Below, one piece after another: positions 63,001-64,000 of a stretch of DNA of 64,000 nucleotides (position 1 is its first letter; every line of letters starts with the position of its first letter). The notes beneath the pieces are model-generated. The model had not been told where the DNA came from, ran no database searches, and worked only from the letters and a program-made list of their open reading frames with translations. Origin of the DNA: Sulfitobacter noctilucae (GTDB taxonomy: Bacteria; Pseudomonadota; Alphaproteobacteria; Rhodobacterales; Rhodobacteraceae); NCBI RefSeq assembly GCF_000622365.1, contig NZ_JASC01000003.1, forward strand, positions 310,001 to 374,000. Reading direction: 5' to 3'. The position numbers were made by a program, and so were the translations under genes.

Positions 63001-64000
63001 ATGACGAAGGACATCACCACATCGGACATCGCTGCCGCAGAAAAGCTGATGGGGATTGATTATACGCCCGCCGAGCGCGAGCAGATGATCGGAAATCTGG
63101 AAGGCCAGATGCTGTCCGCACAAGCACGCCGCGCGGTGAAGCTGGACAATGGTACTCCTATGGCCTGCAAGTTCGATCCGCGGTTGGCAGGATTTGTCAT
63201 GCCGCACGGTCAGTCTATGGTCACACGATCGCATGTCGCACCAGATTTGCCAGCGTCTGATGAGGACATTGCGTTTGCCCCGTTGACGCATCTTTCCTAC
63301 TGGATTGGCGCAGGTCAGATTACATCACGACGTCTGACGCAGATCTATCTTGCACGGATCGAGGCGCTAAACCCCAAGCTGGAATGTTATGCGACCATCA
63401 CAGCTGATCTCGCCTTGGTCGAAGCTGATGCAATGGACGCTCTGACCCGTGCAGGCAGCAACCTCGGGCCTCTGCATGGTATCCCCTACGGCCTGAAGGA
63501 CTTGTTTGACACCAAAGGCATCGCGACAGGCTGGGGGGCAGAGCCGTTCCAGCACAATATGCCTGACAGCGACGCGGCCGTGACCCGGAAAATGCGCGCA
63601 GCGGGTGCCGTTTTGCTGGGCAAAACCACGCTTGGCGCATTGGCTTATAATGATGTGTGGTATGGCGGTTGGACGCGTAACCCCTGGAACCTCAATGAAG
63701 GCTCGTCGGGGTCAAGTGCCGGATCAGCTTCGGCCACGGGCGCGGGGCTATGTGGGTTCTCGATCGGGACGGAAACACTCGGCTCCATCACCTCGCCCTC
63801 GCAGCGATGCGGTACAACTGGACTACGCCCCACGTTCGGGCGGGTCAGCCGCGCGGGTGCAATGGCGCTGTGCTGGTCGTTGGACAAAGTTGGGCCGATC
63901 TGCCGCTCGGTCGAGGATACTGCGCTGGTTTTGGCCGCCCTCAACGGCGGTGATCCCGCTGACCGTGGCAGCATTGACGCCCCGTTCGTGTTCGATGCGA
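63001..64000 (+). CDS. Amidase (amidase-signature family), partial
   Basis: At least 333 codons from ATG 63001, cut by the window end. GGAGG lies inside the GntR 3' end. After about 80 extra N-terminal residues comes the amidase-signature domain: catalytic Lys in PYGLKDLFDT, the cis-Ser in EGSSGSSAGSASA, and the Ser nucleophile in IGTETLGSITSPS. Such enzymes hydrolyse carboxylic amides to acids and ammonia; members also act on aryl or cyclic amides and glutamyl-tRNA. There is no gatCB context. Linked to a GntR regulator and a former peptide-importer ATPase, so an imported amide or peptide is a reasonable substrate. Confidence 0.88.
   Translation, partial: MTKDITTSDIAAAEKLMGIDYTPAEREQMIGNLEGQMLSAQARRAVKLDNGTPMACKFDPRLAGFVMPHGQSMVTRSHVAPDLPASDEDIAFAPLTHLSYWIGAGQITSRRLTQIYLARIEALNPKLECYATITADLALVEADAMDALTRAGSNLGPLHGIPYGLKDLFDTKGIATGWGAEPFQHNMPDSDAAVTRKMRAAGAVLLGKTTLGALAYNDVWYGGWTRNPWNLNEGSSGSSAGSASATGAGLCGFSIGTETLGSITSPSQRCGTTGLRPTFGRVSRAGAMALCWSLDKVGPICRSVEDTALVLAALNGGDPADRGSIDAPFVFDA

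Noticed and set aside
1-64000. CRISPR arrays
   Set aside because: No regularly spaced direct repeats or cas genes were noticed on either strand.

Overview
The window reads as chromosome of a Rhodobacterales alphaproteobacterium of the roseobacter type. The evidence is a GcrA cell-cycle regulator, the argD-argF pair, a phosphatidylcholine synthase, the infA-maf-RNase E/G-yacG operon and high-GC codon use throughout. No plasmid or rRNA genes are visible.

Positions 1-18.7 kb are core genome. In order they hold a thiamine-diphosphate enzyme cut by the window edge, gcrA, argD-argF behind a possible arginine leader peptide, a ketopantoate-reductase-like gene, a Nudix hydrolase, truA, a ycjX-GNAT-ycjF operon, ileS, ogt, two copper-handling envelope genes, rpmB, pcs, a sirtuin, infA-maf-RNase E/G-yacG and tRNA-Phe. 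A mobile element sits directly against the tRNA-Phe 3' end (18.7 to about 23.5 kb). It carries a tyrosine integrase, small DNA-binding proteins, replication-type genes, an AbiEii-like nucleotidyltransferase, a transposase stub and a small gene broken by one TAG codon.

Positions 23.8-34.1 kb form one minus-strand catabolic operon: two acyl-CoA dehydrogenases, a crotonase, a complete branched-chain-type ABC importer, an AMP-forming acyl-CoA ligase and a TetR regulator. A 9-bp inverted repeat upstream of the first gene is a candidate operator. The operon is followed by an IS5-family fragment interrupted by an intact IS3-family element (34.2-35.7 kb).

Positions 35.8-60.8 kb are accessory. They include two coupled large proteins of unknown function (998 and 461 residues, the larger with a duplicated N-terminal domain) and a signalling trio: a single-domain receiver, a CheB-CheR-PAS-HWE kinase and a divergent short LOV photoreceptor. 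There is also a degenerate stand-alone transglycosylase, an ATP-grasp protein and an orphan LysM protein. Finally comes an exported-protein cluster with two YHYH proteins, a di-heme oxidoreductase, a patatin lipoprotein, a lectin-like protein and two small proteins, beside an HK-RR pair. Long gaps here hold decayed sequence and a dispersed repeat.

The last 4 kb contain a short tyrosine recombinase, a strong palindrome, a decayed Opp/Dpp ATPase, and an intact GntR regulator coupled to an amidase that runs off the end.
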